Part shown: positions 1 to 10,800 of the stretch, in pieces
How the letters are laid out: every line of letters begins with the position of its first letter
Position numbering within the stretch: the stretch's first letter is position 1
The notes under the pieces: model-generated
Database searches by the model: none
What the model was told of the DNA's origin: nothing
What the model saw: only the letters and a program-made list of their open reading frames with translations
Made by a program: the position numbers and the translations under genes
Assembly: GCA_021018815.1 (NCBI GenBank)
Contig: JAITYX010000002.1
Span: 10,819,001 to 10,883,000, forward strand
DNA length: 64,000 nt
Direction of reading: 5' to 3'
Source: Talinum fruticosum
Lineage: Eukaryota > Streptophyta > Magnoliopsida > Caryophyllales > Talinaceae

Positions 1-642
1 ACTCGAACTCATGTCACAAACTTAATACGAAACCAAGGCAGGCAAAGAGGCATTCCCATGTTAAGCAGTTATGAGTTTGTACGGGAATCAAACATGGTAA
101 AACACCCAATCTTTTGTCTATGTCCAAAATCCTTCAAGTATTATAGGACATTCATTCTTTTAACTTCTACCTTTTTTCCCCCAATCTTCAAGTATTCCAT
201 AATATGGATGGTGAAAAGGCCAAATTTGGACTATTTATTCAACTTGGATCACAGTGACTAAAGCAAAATGCCTCTATAATCTTCCTCTACTTCCTTCCTA
301 CGAAGTAGACTCAAGTAGTAGGTAGTCGCGGTTATTAAATCTAGGGTCTAAGAGAACAAGTCTCTCTCAAAATAGTTCGAAAATTACGGGGTCCCCAAGG
401 TTTATTAAATATACATTTCCACAATAAATAGAATGAATGAGTACAAGCATGAAAATTAAAATACACAATCAACTGCATAAGAGCCCATATGAGATTTCAA
501 AATACCCAAAATGATACATAGCGAAATGCACTAACATTTGGCATTTGACATTGCTCCATCATCAATGAAGGTGCAATTTTTTACTAAAATTCACCAATAT
601 TTGCATCGAATTTGGAGGGAAAAGGGCAGAGAGAAATCTTAC
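1..642 (-). other. Part of RTEL1 intron 1 (no exon seen)
   Basis: This stretch lies directly downstream of the splice donor that ends the RTEL1 first exon. I looked on the minus strand for the next expected part of the protein, the Walker A region with its GTGKT motif, and did not find it here. The first intron therefore probably extends past the left edge. The sequence is AT-rich and has no supported coding region. Confidence 0.5.
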
Positions 643-744
643 TTCTTGGAGAGCTTGAATGACTTTATCCATGTAGGCGATCTGGCAATCGTATGCATCA
701 TACGGAAAATCAACTTCAATTCCTCTAATGTTGTATATCGGCAT
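643..744 (-). CDS. RTEL1: RTEL1-type DNA helicase, first coding exon only (gene runs off left edge)
   Basis: RTEL1 is an XPD-like iron-sulphur superfamily 2 DNA helicase that acts in the nucleus, dismantling recombination intermediates and controlling telomere length. This exon encodes 34 residues. It starts MPIYNIRG and continues through a VDFPYDAYDCQ segment to MDKVIQALQE, which matches the conserved N-terminus of plant RTEL1 just before the Walker A motif. It ends in phase 0 at a strong donor (gtaaga on the minus strand). The frame stays open for 73 codons upstream of the chosen ATG (to 963), but that part is unlike the family and contains a hydrophobic stretch, so I treat it as 5' leader. 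The helicase motifs lie outside the window. RTEL1 is a close neighbour of HSP70-14/15 in Arabidopsis as I recall it, which supports the call. Confidence 0.8.
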
Positions 745-963
745 CGCTCCTTTCGGAAAATATTCTCTGTTTAGCCTGGAAGAGTGGGCACTGGATCTCA
801 GAATACTTATGAACCCTAGAAGTATGCTATAGAGGAGAAGGTTGAGTGACTTGGTAATGATTTCCCGCCATTTAGCGAGGGTTTTTGCTTCTTTCTCCTT
901 CAAGCGACGTCGTATAGATGCATCCTTTATGTGTGTTTTTTTTTCGTGCATGAGGAGGTGCAA

Positions 964-1659
964 AACAACCTATGTTTTTGGTAAAGTCTCCGTGAGTTTT
1001 TATCGACTATGAGAGTTGATTGCCACTTTTTTTCTTTTAAATTAAATTTTAGTAAACAGTATAGCTATTATGCCTATTGTTGTTGAACCTATCAATTGAG
1101 TCGTTTAATTTGGGGTACGTTCGATCGGATTAACTTCGGTGAATCTCGTTCAAGTCAAGTTCAAATTCAATTCGAGGTTAAATTTAGTTAAGGTTATATT
1201 TTTTAAAATAACAAAAGACAAATAGTCGTAATTCACAACCAAATAAAAATGCAATTTAGATGATCGTCCAATCAAAAGAACCATAGGGTCGAAGATGCGC
1301 TAATACATGTGTTACTTTGTTTCCTTTCTACTAAGCAAAAAAATAAGCGGAAATTTAAATTTAGAACAAAGTGACAAAATATCATCGGTTATAACACTAA
1401 TTAGTGATGATTGAATGGCTTGTTTCGTGGGTTTGGATATAAGGGATATGCAATCCCCTCGACCAAGACACTTGCTAATCGAACTTGTGACCTTCTTGCA
1501 ACGACATGCTCGAACATCCTTTATTTTTAGGTTGATAAACCCCTTACTTAGTTTTGGGCCCCAAAACAGCAAGCCACCATTGTTATACCTTATAACAACT
1601 CCCCACCTATAGCCATCCTCTCTTATTTTATCGTGTCAAAGTTAATCTTTATTGTACCA
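964..1659. other. Spacer upstream of RTEL1, nothing recognised
   Basis: AT-rich spacer. A stretch near 1090-1215 is rich in ttcaa/ttcga words like those of decayed hAT-type elements, but no termini or target duplications could be defined. Open frames at 1312-1572 (-) and 1415-1612 (+) resemble no protein family I recognise. Confidence 0.5.
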
Positions 1660-2340
1660 AATTTGAATGAGGAGCCTAACTAGATTGGTGGGGGCAGATC
1701 AGTACTTGCACATTCTTAATGTGTCTCTAAACGTTCGTATGAACTAAATCGTCTTATTGCTCAATCGTCCCGGATTCGGTTCATCCATGTGTTCCATATT
1801 TCCAACATTGTGGCTATATACTTCTCCCATATGTCCTATTGTTGTCCCCCTTGAGTGGAGAAAATCAGGTTCCACGGTGATGCGAACCACTTGCCCGTAA
1901 TTACCTTTGCAAATTGGCTAGATTCCTACACTCTTGCCGCCAAAGGCCACCCTACCAAGGCATGGATATTCGTCTCTTCCCGGTGTCCATGAATCGAACA
2001 ACGCATAAAAAGTTTGGTCTGCCATTTTGCTGCCAATGGCTGGTACTTGCACATTACCAAAGCTAACTTAGCTGAAAAAGTAATGCCCCTACATACAATC
2101 TCCACGCAAACACCTCGATGCATGGAGATATACCGAACACCCACAATTTTGACCACTGGCATTTTCATTCCCATACGAGGCCCGTGGCCACTTCCGCTCG
2201 GTAATGAACCAATAGGCATATTTAACTGAAAACTTATCGTTCAATGAGAAAGGCCATAATATTTGGTTAGCACTCAATGTGATAGGAAGAATATACTCAA
2301 CGTCTGTGGATAAAAAAATTGCACTCAACAAATCCATTTT
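1660..2340 (-). mobile_element. Decayed LINE (non-LTR retrotransposon) fragment, zf-RVT region
   Basis: On the minus strand, short pieces in shifting frames resemble the C-terminal part of plant LINE polyproteins. One piece near 2337-2200 reads ILWPFSLNDKFSVKYAYWF, like the family's (D)KLIW...G.FSVKSAYW motif. Another near 2010-1930 reads CSIHGHREETNIHALV, like the zinc-ribbon pattern C.xC...EETxxHAL...CP.A. The frame is broken between pieces and several cysteines are missing, so this is a dead fragment. No poly-A tail or target duplication was found. The left limit is approximate. Confidence 0.55.
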
Positions 2341-3464
2341 CCATTAAGCTCGGTCTTGATCGATTGAGTCATCTACCCGAATAAGAGAAAAATGTGGATA
2401 GTTTGATATAAAAAAATAAGGAATTATATAAACTTTAGGTAACGCTCATTTGGAGCAGTTAGGATACGGATCATGTCAATTTCGGTTTGTAGCTTTCAGT
2501 TACATTTCTTATTAATTTTGAATCAAATAGAAATCAGGTTTGGTTACCTTCGGATCAGCTTAAATTTTTAATTATATCTATTTATGTGTAGTGTCTTACA
2601 ATGATTTTTCATTTTACACAAGCCAAATGAAAAATTGTAAGAGATACACAATGTAAATTAATCTATTACCGAATCCATTTGAACAAACTTGAATTGATAC
2701 TTCCTATATATTTTAAAACATAGACGTTATGAGATGCAGTATATAAGTCTAAATGAATTGGACAAACTTTATTCAAATTAATTTAATTAATTTGGACCAA
2801 AATTTGACATTAATTTTTAAGGATTATACGTCCTAAAAATCTCAGTTTTACAAAAGGGTTTTAAAGGAATAAGCTTGAGGAGGGTATTGGTAAACATATT
2901 TGTATTCTCTCTCTCTATTAATAATGGAGAAATATCATTAAACAATTTTTCAAGTCTTGTTATGGAACTAAAATAAGTTTGTTGTAGTAAGGTTTTGCAT
3001 GGTGAGGGATCAAGTTCCTTCAACTGCTATTACCTATTTTTCCTTGTAAGCTTAGCATGGCGTCCTTTGCAACTAATTAGTTACTTCTTTTTTTCCTCTA
3101 CTTCATAAGAAAAAAACATACAATTATAATTAGTGATACTCACAATTTTTTATATAATGCTAAGTATGATATTCATAAATAAGTTATCAATCTACCACTA
3201 TTTTTTTTATTATCCGATGGAGGAGGTAATTTATTTATTTCTAAGGTCAAAACTTTTACAACAAATACATTTATAAAGATTTAAACATGTATTCTCCTCT
3301 TTATCGGATGAGACCGAGTATCACATCAACCAACACTTCGATAGTTCAATCCACCACTAATTTTAAAAATTATTTTTTATGAATATATTTTAAGTTACAC
3401 AAACTTATCTTAAACATGTTATTATTACAATAAAAGATAAGATTTTTTTTTAATTCATAGATCC
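2341..3464. other. AT-rich spacer, nothing recognised
   Basis: This AT-rich spacer runs up to the start of the tandem promoter duplication. The minus-strand open frame at 2817-3023 shows no family resemblance. No promoter, RNA gene or clear transposon terminus could be identified. Confidence 0.5.
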
Positions 3465-3660
3465 ATTAAATTTTAAATTTAATTTTTCTTTCTCCAATTA
3501 TATTATACTTTTCTTTTGTAATTGTTATAAATTTAAAGAATAAAAAATTATGAATGTTCATAAAAAAAAATTTGATAAGACCTTTGACAAAATGGATCTA
3601 AACACCACAACACGGAATATAGAAACCCTACTGCTTACAAACATAGGTTGGAAAAGATCT

Positions 3661-3668
3661 TTCTAGAA
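3661..3668 (+). promoter_or_regulatory. Heat-shock-element-like palindrome in copy A
   Basis: The sequence TTCTAGAA forms two inverted heat-shock units (nTTCnnGAAn). A degenerate third unit, GAT in place of GAA, precedes it. It is identical to the palindrome at 6001-6008 in copy B. Confidence 0.45.
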
Positions 3669-3735
3669 ACAAAAGTTAAAAAACTCTCCGACTTCATAGG
3701 TGCATAGGACTAGCCGTCAAAATTGGAAAATATAA

Positions 3736-4530
3736 GAGCACTTGTAATGGGAGGGCAAAAAATTGGCTCTTAAGGTGGGGGTCTACATCGACACATCATA
3801 CAGAGGTCACTTTTTTCTTTCTTCTAAATCCTTACTTCTATAATGTAAGATTCTCCAACATGGTTCACTTATTTAAACAATCTTCATAGAGCTCGCTTTT
3901 TAATATATTTAATTAGTTTACCTTTTATTTTATATTATTATATTTATTTTTATAAAATATATTTTTTATGTAAACAAGGATGAAGATTGAAATAATTTTT
4001 TAGGGGGTAAATTTGTTTAAAAAATGATACAATATATAAAAAATTTTATTAATAAAAATTATATAATAATATTATTACAATGACAATAATACAACACATA
4101 AATTTAGGACAAAATAACATATCAAAATTGAAGTAAAAAAGTACAATAGCAACAAGAAAAATAAACATCATAATCTAAGCCTCACAATTTTTAGTGTAAT
4201 TTTTTCACAAATTGATTAGGTATATATAGAAGAAAATTATCAAATAATTTTTTTTTCTAACGTGACCATTACACAATTCTATAAATAAAAATATACAGTA
4301 CCTGTTAAAATTTAATTTAATTTATTAATTTTTTTTCTTAATTCTAAACAGATCAAAATATCATTTCCGATGTTTAACTTGTGCCACGCATCAAAGGGGA
4401 AAGTGGCCACCGGTCAAAAGCCTCCTCGCGCGTCGCATCGTCGGTTTCTTGCTATGCTTATCCTTGGTACCAACCATCGGCGCGCCAACTCAGCTAGGGA
4501 AGCACCCGCCCCATGTGCTTGCTACTACTC
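3736..4530. mobile_element. PIF/Harbinger-like MITE inserted in copy A
   Basis: This 795-bp insertion is defined by comparison with the sister copy, which has an uninterrupted tataaataca at 6071-6080. The insert is flanked by direct TAA repeats (3733-3735 and 4531-4533). The left end reads gagcacttgtaatggg and the right end, reverse-complemented, begins gagtagtagcaagcacatgg: short imperfect inverted termini starting GAG. A 3-bp TAA/TTA target duplication with GAGCA-type termini fits the PIF/Harbinger superfamily. No transposase frame is present. The insertion splits a TATAAATA box-like sequence. Class is inferred; the insertion limits are well supported by the empty site. Confidence 0.7.
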
Positions 4531-4958
4531 TAAATACAAATAAATCCTACAAAAATTCTCTGCTTTTTAAAGTATACATCTCTTCCTTGGTATATTTTGG
4601 TTGTAGAATAGTGGGGCCCACCCCACCCTATCCCACCCCGCGCCAACCCTCGCAAGAAAAAGCTTTAAAAAGAGTAACTCAATAATTCTACAAACCCCTC
4701 GAACGGCAACGACGACACACTCTTGTTCCTTTTCTCTCTCCCTCTCTCATTTACTCTGCCGTCTGTCGATATAGTAAAAGATACTCCATTGGACGCAAAT
4801 CTCTCTCCAAAAGGTACTTTGGATCGACAAACCCTAGTTTTCTACATATGAGATTCAAATTTATTTGCTTGCTAGTTTTTTGTCTTGTTTTGTGCCTTTT
4901 TTTTTGTCTCGTTGCATACGAACTTCGAAGTGTTTCATTTTTGACACTCCGTTGTTGA

Positions 4959-5644
4959 TGTAATCACAAATTTAGTGTCCACATTAAATTAAGACAAGAA
5001 ACATGGAACAAATTTAATTTTTGTATTTATATTCAAAAGAATGGGTACAATTTATATATTCGTTATAAATGAACAAATAATAACTCATTTGATTCAATCT
5101 CTTAGAATGAATTTGAAAACGGATTTGAGGGATTTGAATTGATTAATCTTGAAAGAGGGCCTAAGAGGCTTAATCTCATCAAGAAGTGTCTAATCTATCG
5201 AGAGTAGACGAGACGTCCTTGAGTGCTTGTTGTTTTCTTTTTAGAGAGAGACTTCTTGTAAAGTTTGTTGAGTTTTCAAAATTTCGACCACTTTGAATGG
5301 AGAGGCAGGGTCATAGAGAGAAGTCTCTATTTCCCTTTAGTAGAGTTGTATTGCCTTATTAGGCCCCTGATCGGGCCTTCAATTTGGACAGATGATTTGA
5401 GAGTTCAATTAAATGTCGATTTGGTAATCTACTAGTCCCGATACTTGCTTGTTCATCGGGCCGTTAATTTGAGAGTTTATTGGGTCATCAACTTGTGATT
5501 GTATCGGGAACAATTAATTTTTTTTTGAAAGGAGATTGTATCGAGGCCCAATTAAATTAAATTAACTAATTGGATTAACCCGAATTAATTAATTTGATTA
5601 TTTTAGACGTGACACATATTTATTTAATTTTTTAGTGCTTTACA
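4959..5644. mobile_element. Probable solo LTR inserted in copy A
   Basis: This 686-bp insertion is missing from copy B, where the site reads ...tattgttgcatt at 6481-6492. The insert begins TGTAATCAC and ends CTTTACA, giving the TG...CA ends of LTRs. It is flanked by gttga (4954-4958) and gttgc (5645-5649), an almost perfect 5-bp target duplication. There is no internal coding region, so this looks like a solo LTR left by recombination. The superfamily (copia or gypsy) cannot be told from the LTR alone. Confidence 0.65.
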
Positions 5645-6000
5645 GTTGCATTATTGTTGAGGACATGAGCTGAGATTGATGAATTGAGTATTGCGATCGA
5701 TTGAGTTTGTATGTAAGTTTGAATTTAATTTTCTTTTTCATGGTGATTTTGAATTTACGGCGGATAGATCGATTTATTCTTGGTAGATTATGGTCTGAAT
5801 TTTCAATTATACATTGTGTATATTAAATTTTAAATTTAATTTTCATCTATCAAATTATATTATATTTTCTTTTGTAACTGTTATAAATTTAATGAATAAA
5901 AAATTATGAAGGTTTAAAAAGAAATTTGATAATACCTTTGACAAAATAGACGTAAATATCACAGCACGGAATAGAAAAACCCTACCGCTCCAAAAGATCT

Positions 6001-6008
6001 TTCTAGAA
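6001..6008 (+). promoter_or_regulatory. Heat-shock-element-like palindrome of the HSP70 gene
   Basis: TTCTAGAA gives two inverted units of the heat-shock element, with a degenerate third unit (GAT) just upstream. It lies about 340 bp before the 5' UTR splice donor and is unchanged between the duplicate copies although nearby bases differ. HSF binding is inferred. Confidence 0.45.
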
Positions 6009-6070
6009 CCAAAAGTTAAAAAACTCTTCAACTCCATAGGTGCGTAGGACTGGCCGTCAAAATTGGAAAA

Positions 6071-6078
6071 TATAAATA
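6071..6078 (+). promoter_or_regulatory. Candidate TATA box of the HSP70 gene
   Basis: TATAAATA lies upstream of a CT-rich leader. The matching sequence in copy A is split by the MITE. A second TATA-like sequence (tatatttt, about 6130) could serve instead, so which one is used is uncertain. Confidence 0.4.
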
Positions 6079-6149
6079 CAAATAAATCCTGCAACAATTC
6101 TCTGCCTTTTAAAGCCCACATCTTTCCTTGGTATATTTTGGTTGTAGAA

Positions 6150-6349
6150 CGTTCAGGCCCACCCCACCCATTCCACCCCACGCCAACCCCGCAAGAAAAA
6201 GGTTTAAAAAGAGAATTCCAGAATCCTGCAAACCCCTCAAAACGGCAACGGCGACGCGGTGTTCTCTTTCTCTCTCCCTCTCTCATTTACTCTGCCGCCG
6301 TCCGATCCAGTGAAAGCCACTCCATCGGGCGTAAATCTCTATCCAAGAG
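6150..6349 (+). other. HSP70 non-coding 5' UTR exon (start approximate)
   Basis: A pyrimidine-rich leader ends at a donor, ag|gtactc, at 6349/6350. The matching acceptor is ttttgcag ending at 7833, 27 bases before the ATG. The resulting 5' UTR intron (6350-7833, about 1.5 kb) is T-rich, as is usual for leader introns of plant housekeeping and stress genes. Open frames inside that intron (6814-7154) look like chance. The transcription start is not determined. Confidence 0.55.
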
Positions 6350-7860
6350 GTACTCTATTCTGCAAACCCTAGTTTTCTACTTGAGATTCAGATTTATTCG
6401 CTGTTGTTTATTTTGTCTTGTTTTGTGTCTGTTTTGTCTCGTTGCATATGAACATCAGATCTGTTCCGTTTTTGGTACTCTATTGTTGCATTATTGTTGA
6501 GGAAATGAGCTGAGATTGATGAATTGAGTATTGCGATCGATTGAGTTTGCATGTAAGTTTGAATTTAAATTTATTTTCGTGGCGATTTTGAATTTGTGGC
6601 AGAAAGATCGGATTTATTCTTGGTAGATTGTGGTCATTTTGAGGCCATAAAGTGTATGAATTTTCAGTTGTACATTGTGATTTAGCTATTTGTGTGAATT
6701 CTGCTGAGCTAGTAGCTTATATTACGACGGCTCTACGTAATGATAAATTGCTCCATCGTATAAGAAGCTGCTTATGTGGTGTGCGGCTTAAGGCTGTGGC
6801 CTGATCAGAAGATTTGTGTCTGCCGCATTGTTATTTTTGTGGAGTGCTGCCATTTGGATATGCTGGAGTCGCGGTTTCTATTTGTTGTTTACTTATAGAG
6901 AGAATTTGGCGGATTTGCTGCAGAGTGCAAACTTATATGTATGGCGTGTGCAGTTGCATTTTGAACTTGTTGATATTGTCATTAGATTGGAGTATGGTTG
7001 GTGTGTCTATTTACTTTGGGCTAGTGCACAGCGTGATGTGTGTATGGGGATTGGGGCAATGCAAATGTACAATTTCCACTGGCAATATTGTTTCTTGTTG
7101 GGAGGGCTCGGAAAGGAGTGTTACTTAATAAGTAGTTTTTGCCCTATTTGGTAGCTTGTGTTTGTTTTTGCTGCTAGTTTGTCATGTAAGTGGTCATAAT
7201 GGCTTCATATCTTGAATTTAACTTAGTTATTTTCCTGTTTAGTTTGAAGCTAGTTTTTTTATAATTTTTTTATAAAATGTCTATACTGGGTTATAACTTA
7301 TAGGATTGGACAAAGATGGAACCATGTTACCTAAATTTTACCTAAGGAGACACCTAAGGTTAGTGAATTTAGCGGCAAACATGTGTTTGGTAGCCAGTCT
7401 TCCATCCTTGAGGATGCTGAGGTTCGGTCCTATGACCTTTACCTGCACTGGACTCCCACCCTAAGGGGCTTTGCCAGGGGTGTTGTACATGTATCTGAAA
7501 CGTGTTCCACTGTTTTGGCACTACAGTCTGGATGTGATTTCCCATGATGTGATGTATGGTACTCTAAATTAACAATACAGTTAAGCTTTTACGAGTTCAG
7601 CATGGGACATTTTGCAATCTGGTTGGAGAGTGCTTGTTCTACTAGATTAAAGGATTTAATATTTCTTGGAAGTTGATGCCTTACAGGACATGATGTGTAA
7701 GCAATTTTGCACATCTGACTACAAGCTGCATCTAGTGTACAGTACTCTTACAATTTATGATGAATTGACAAGGAAATAAAATTGAAGACTGTGATTGCAC
7801 CATACTGACACTTTTCCACCTTTCTTTTTGCAGTAACAAGACGATTTCTTTCATCTAAAG

Positions 7861-10800
7861 ATGAGTGTGGTTGGATTTGATTTTGGTAATGAGAGCTGTG
7901 TTGTTGCTGTTGCGAGGCAGAGGGGAATAGATGTTGTTCTCAATGATGAATCAAAACGTGAGACACCTGCTATTGTCAGCTTTGGTGACAAGCAGCGGTT
8001 TGTTGGGACAGCTGGAGCTGCATCCGCAATGATGAACCCTAAAAACACCATCTCCCAGATGAAGCGATTAATAGGTCGCCCATTTTCTGACCCTGAGCTA
8101 CAGAGGGATCTCAAATCTCTGCCATTTACAGTGACTGAAGGGCCTGATGGGTTTCCCTTGATCCATGCGAGGTACCTTGGAGAAAATAGGGCGTTCACAC
8201 CAACCCAGGTGCTGGGTATGTTATTTTCAAATTTGAAGGGCATAGCTGAGAAGAATTTGAACGCTGCTGTTGTGGATTGCTGTATTGGAATCCCAGTGTA
8301 CTTCACTGATCTTCAGAGAAGAGCTGTTATGGATGCAGCCACAATTGCTGGATTGCATCCTCTGAGACTGATTCACGAAACAACTGCTACTGCCCTTGCC
8401 TATGGTATCTACAAGACAGACTTGCCTGAAAATGACCCAATTAACATTGCTTTTGTAGACATAGGGCATTCAAGTATGCAGGTGTGCATTGCTGCTTTCA
8501 AGAAAGGCCAGCTCAAAATTTTGGCTCATTCGTTTGACCGAAATTTGGGTGGGCGTGACTTCGATGAGGTCCTTTTCCAGCACTTTGCTGCTAAGTTCAA
8601 GGAGGAGTACAAGATAGATGTATTCCAGAATGCAAGAGCTTGCCTGAGGCTCAGAGCTGCTTGTGAGAAATTGAAAAAGGTTCTTAGTGCTAATCCCGAG
8701 GCACCATTGAACATTGAATGCCTGATGGATGAGAAAGATGTCAGGGGATTTATCAAGAGGGAAGATTTTGAGCAACTTAGCATTCCAATTCTGGAGCGAG
8801 TGAAGAAGCCTCTGGAGAAGGCTCTTGCAGAAGCTGGTCTGACAGTAGAGAATATTCATGCTGTTGAGTTGGTCGGCTCAGCTTCTAGGGTTCCCGCAGT
8901 CTTAAAGATTTTGACTGAATTTTTTGGAAAGGAGCCACGGCGCACTATGAATGCTAGTGAGTGTGTGGCCAAGGGTTGTGCTCTGCAGTGTGCAATTCTC
9001 AGCCCCACTTTCAAAGTTAAAGAGTTTCAGGCAAGTGAACTACTCGCTTTGTACATACTTATTTTTAATGACATTTTTTTCTTCAGCTGTTACTTAAATA
9101 GCTTCTTGCTCTCTTAGCTTAATAAGATTTTTCTGTAAAGTTGATGTTAATTTCAATCTAGGTGTTGTAGCTTATAAGTACAATTTAGTATATGTTGTCG
9201 TTCATTTGAGGGAAGCTACTTGAGTCTTGCAATTTCCTTCCAAGGGAGAGGGTGGGAGGTTCAAATCACACCAGCTGCAATGTTGGACCCCTTTAACCTC
9301 TTGCATCGGGCTCCTCACCTTTGTAGGCATTGGTGGTGGTTGTGTCCGTCCTGAACATTGAGGAGAATTGTCATTGTAGGTTTTTTATTGATTGTTGTCT
9401 GACATTGCTGATTGTTTGCTTTACTGTTAAAAACTTTTATGCTTGAAGGAGTGAGTGTCTCTTTTGCACTTTAGCTTGGTGCGTGTGTATTAGCCTGAAG
9501 CTAAATGGAGTAACTTGATCAGTTTATGTTTATTTTGAGAGAGTCTGCTTTCTTATCATGGGTATCACAGAAATTATCCATTCCATTTTTTGCCTTCAGT
9601 GAGATAGTGGATTGAACATGCTATTTCAATTTGTCTTTCACATTCAATGAGATAGGGGATTGAAGATGCTATTTATTTGTACCTTTTGGCTTGAAGAAGA
9701 GCCTTCACTTATTCAAGGACATCGTCTCATACAAAAATTTTGACCTATTGAGAAACATTATGGGCAAGATCTTGTGTGTGGGTGGATGGGTTTGTTGTAG
9801 ATGGTGTTTTGATGAGGTTGCCTATATTTGAATCCTCACATCTTGATGACGTGGCAGCCAGACTGGGCTTGGAAAAAAGCCTGAAAAAGCCGAATTCCCC
9901 TTTCTAAAGTTTTTTATTTTTCTATTTTTGATCTGGGGGACTCATGAATCGTTATCACATTGATAGAATTTTTTGTTGTGTATAGCGAAGTGTCTAAATG
10001 GAATTTTTGACACCATTGATATCATTGTCATGGCAGGTTAATGAGAACTTCCCATTTGCAGTTTCCATGTTATGGAAAGGTCTTGCTCCTGAAGGTGAAA
10101 ATGGAGCCGCGGAGGGTCAGCAGAGTACTATTGTAATTCCTAAAGGGAGTACAATACCTTGTTTAAAGGCTGTAACCATCCTTCGATCAGGCACCTTGAC
10201 TGTTGATTTACAGTATGCTGACATCAATGATCTGCAGACCCCACCCAAAATCAGCACATACACGGTTTGTCATAATTCTCTCTGTATTGTGTCTGCCATG
10301 AATCATAATGAGATAGGAACTAAAGGAGTTAGGGGGCATTGTGTAGGGTTGTGCCTTTTCGGTTAAAAGTATAATATCTCAATGTCGCTTTGCCTTGTTA
10401 CTCTCTGGCATAATTGTGTTTTTATGCACAGATTGGCCCTTTCCAATCAGCGAAAGGTGATCGTGCTAAGCTTAAGGTCAAGGTGCGGTTGAATCTTCAT
10501 GGGATTGTGTCTGTTGATTCAGCTACTGTAAGTCAGTTGCTCATTTGTTTTCATTTGTGAGATCTATTTCTCATTTGTGGTTTGCTTACAATAAATATTG
10601 TTGGCCGCTTCAGCTATTAGAAGAGGAAGAAGTTGAAGTTCCTGTAGTGAAAGAACCTGCCAAGGAGGGTACTAAGATGGAGACTGATGATGCTCCAAAT
10701 GAAGCTACCCCTGCTGAAACTGATGTGAACATGCAAGATGCCAGGGGTATGGAAAATGGTGTGCCTGAATCAGGGGAGAAAGCTGCACCTGAAGTGGTTG

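Larger units (their letters stand above)
3465..5818 (+). repeat. Upstream copy (A) of the tandemly duplicated HSP70 promoter/5' UTR segment
   Basis: This copy aligns throughout with copy B at 5822-6679: the shared start (attaaattttaaattta), the HSE-like block at 3661-3668, the C-rich block near 4612-4660, the CT-rich leader, the 5' splice-donor region near 4812 and the ttgcgatcgattgagttt block near 5690. It is interrupted twice, at 3736-4530 and 4959-5644. Removing both inserts and their target duplications leaves 865 bp, against 858 bp in copy B. It also lacks about 22 bp present in copy B near 6635-6660. The promoter is probably disabled, but its leader exon and donor survive. Confidence 0.85.
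5822..6679 (+). repeat. Downstream copy (B) of the duplicated segment: likely working HSP70 promoter, 5' UTR exon and intron start
   Basis: This uninterrupted copy directly precedes the HSP70 gene. It includes an HSE-like palindrome (6001-6008), a TATAAATA sequence (6071-6078), a C-rich tract (6158-6190), a CT-rich leader (6262-6295) and a splice donor after 6349. It begins only three bases after copy A ends, so the arrangement is a true head-to-tail tandem duplication. Confidence 0.85.

Noticed and set aside
6814..7154. Overlapping open frames of 104 and 112 codons
   Set aside because: They lie in the T-rich HSP70 5' UTR intron, overlap each other in two frames and are rich in Cys/Leu/Ile typical of chance frames in T-rich DNA.
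7851..8859. Minus-strand open frames of 80-151 codons
   Set aside because: They are antisense shadows of the first HSP70 coding exon with no family resemblance.
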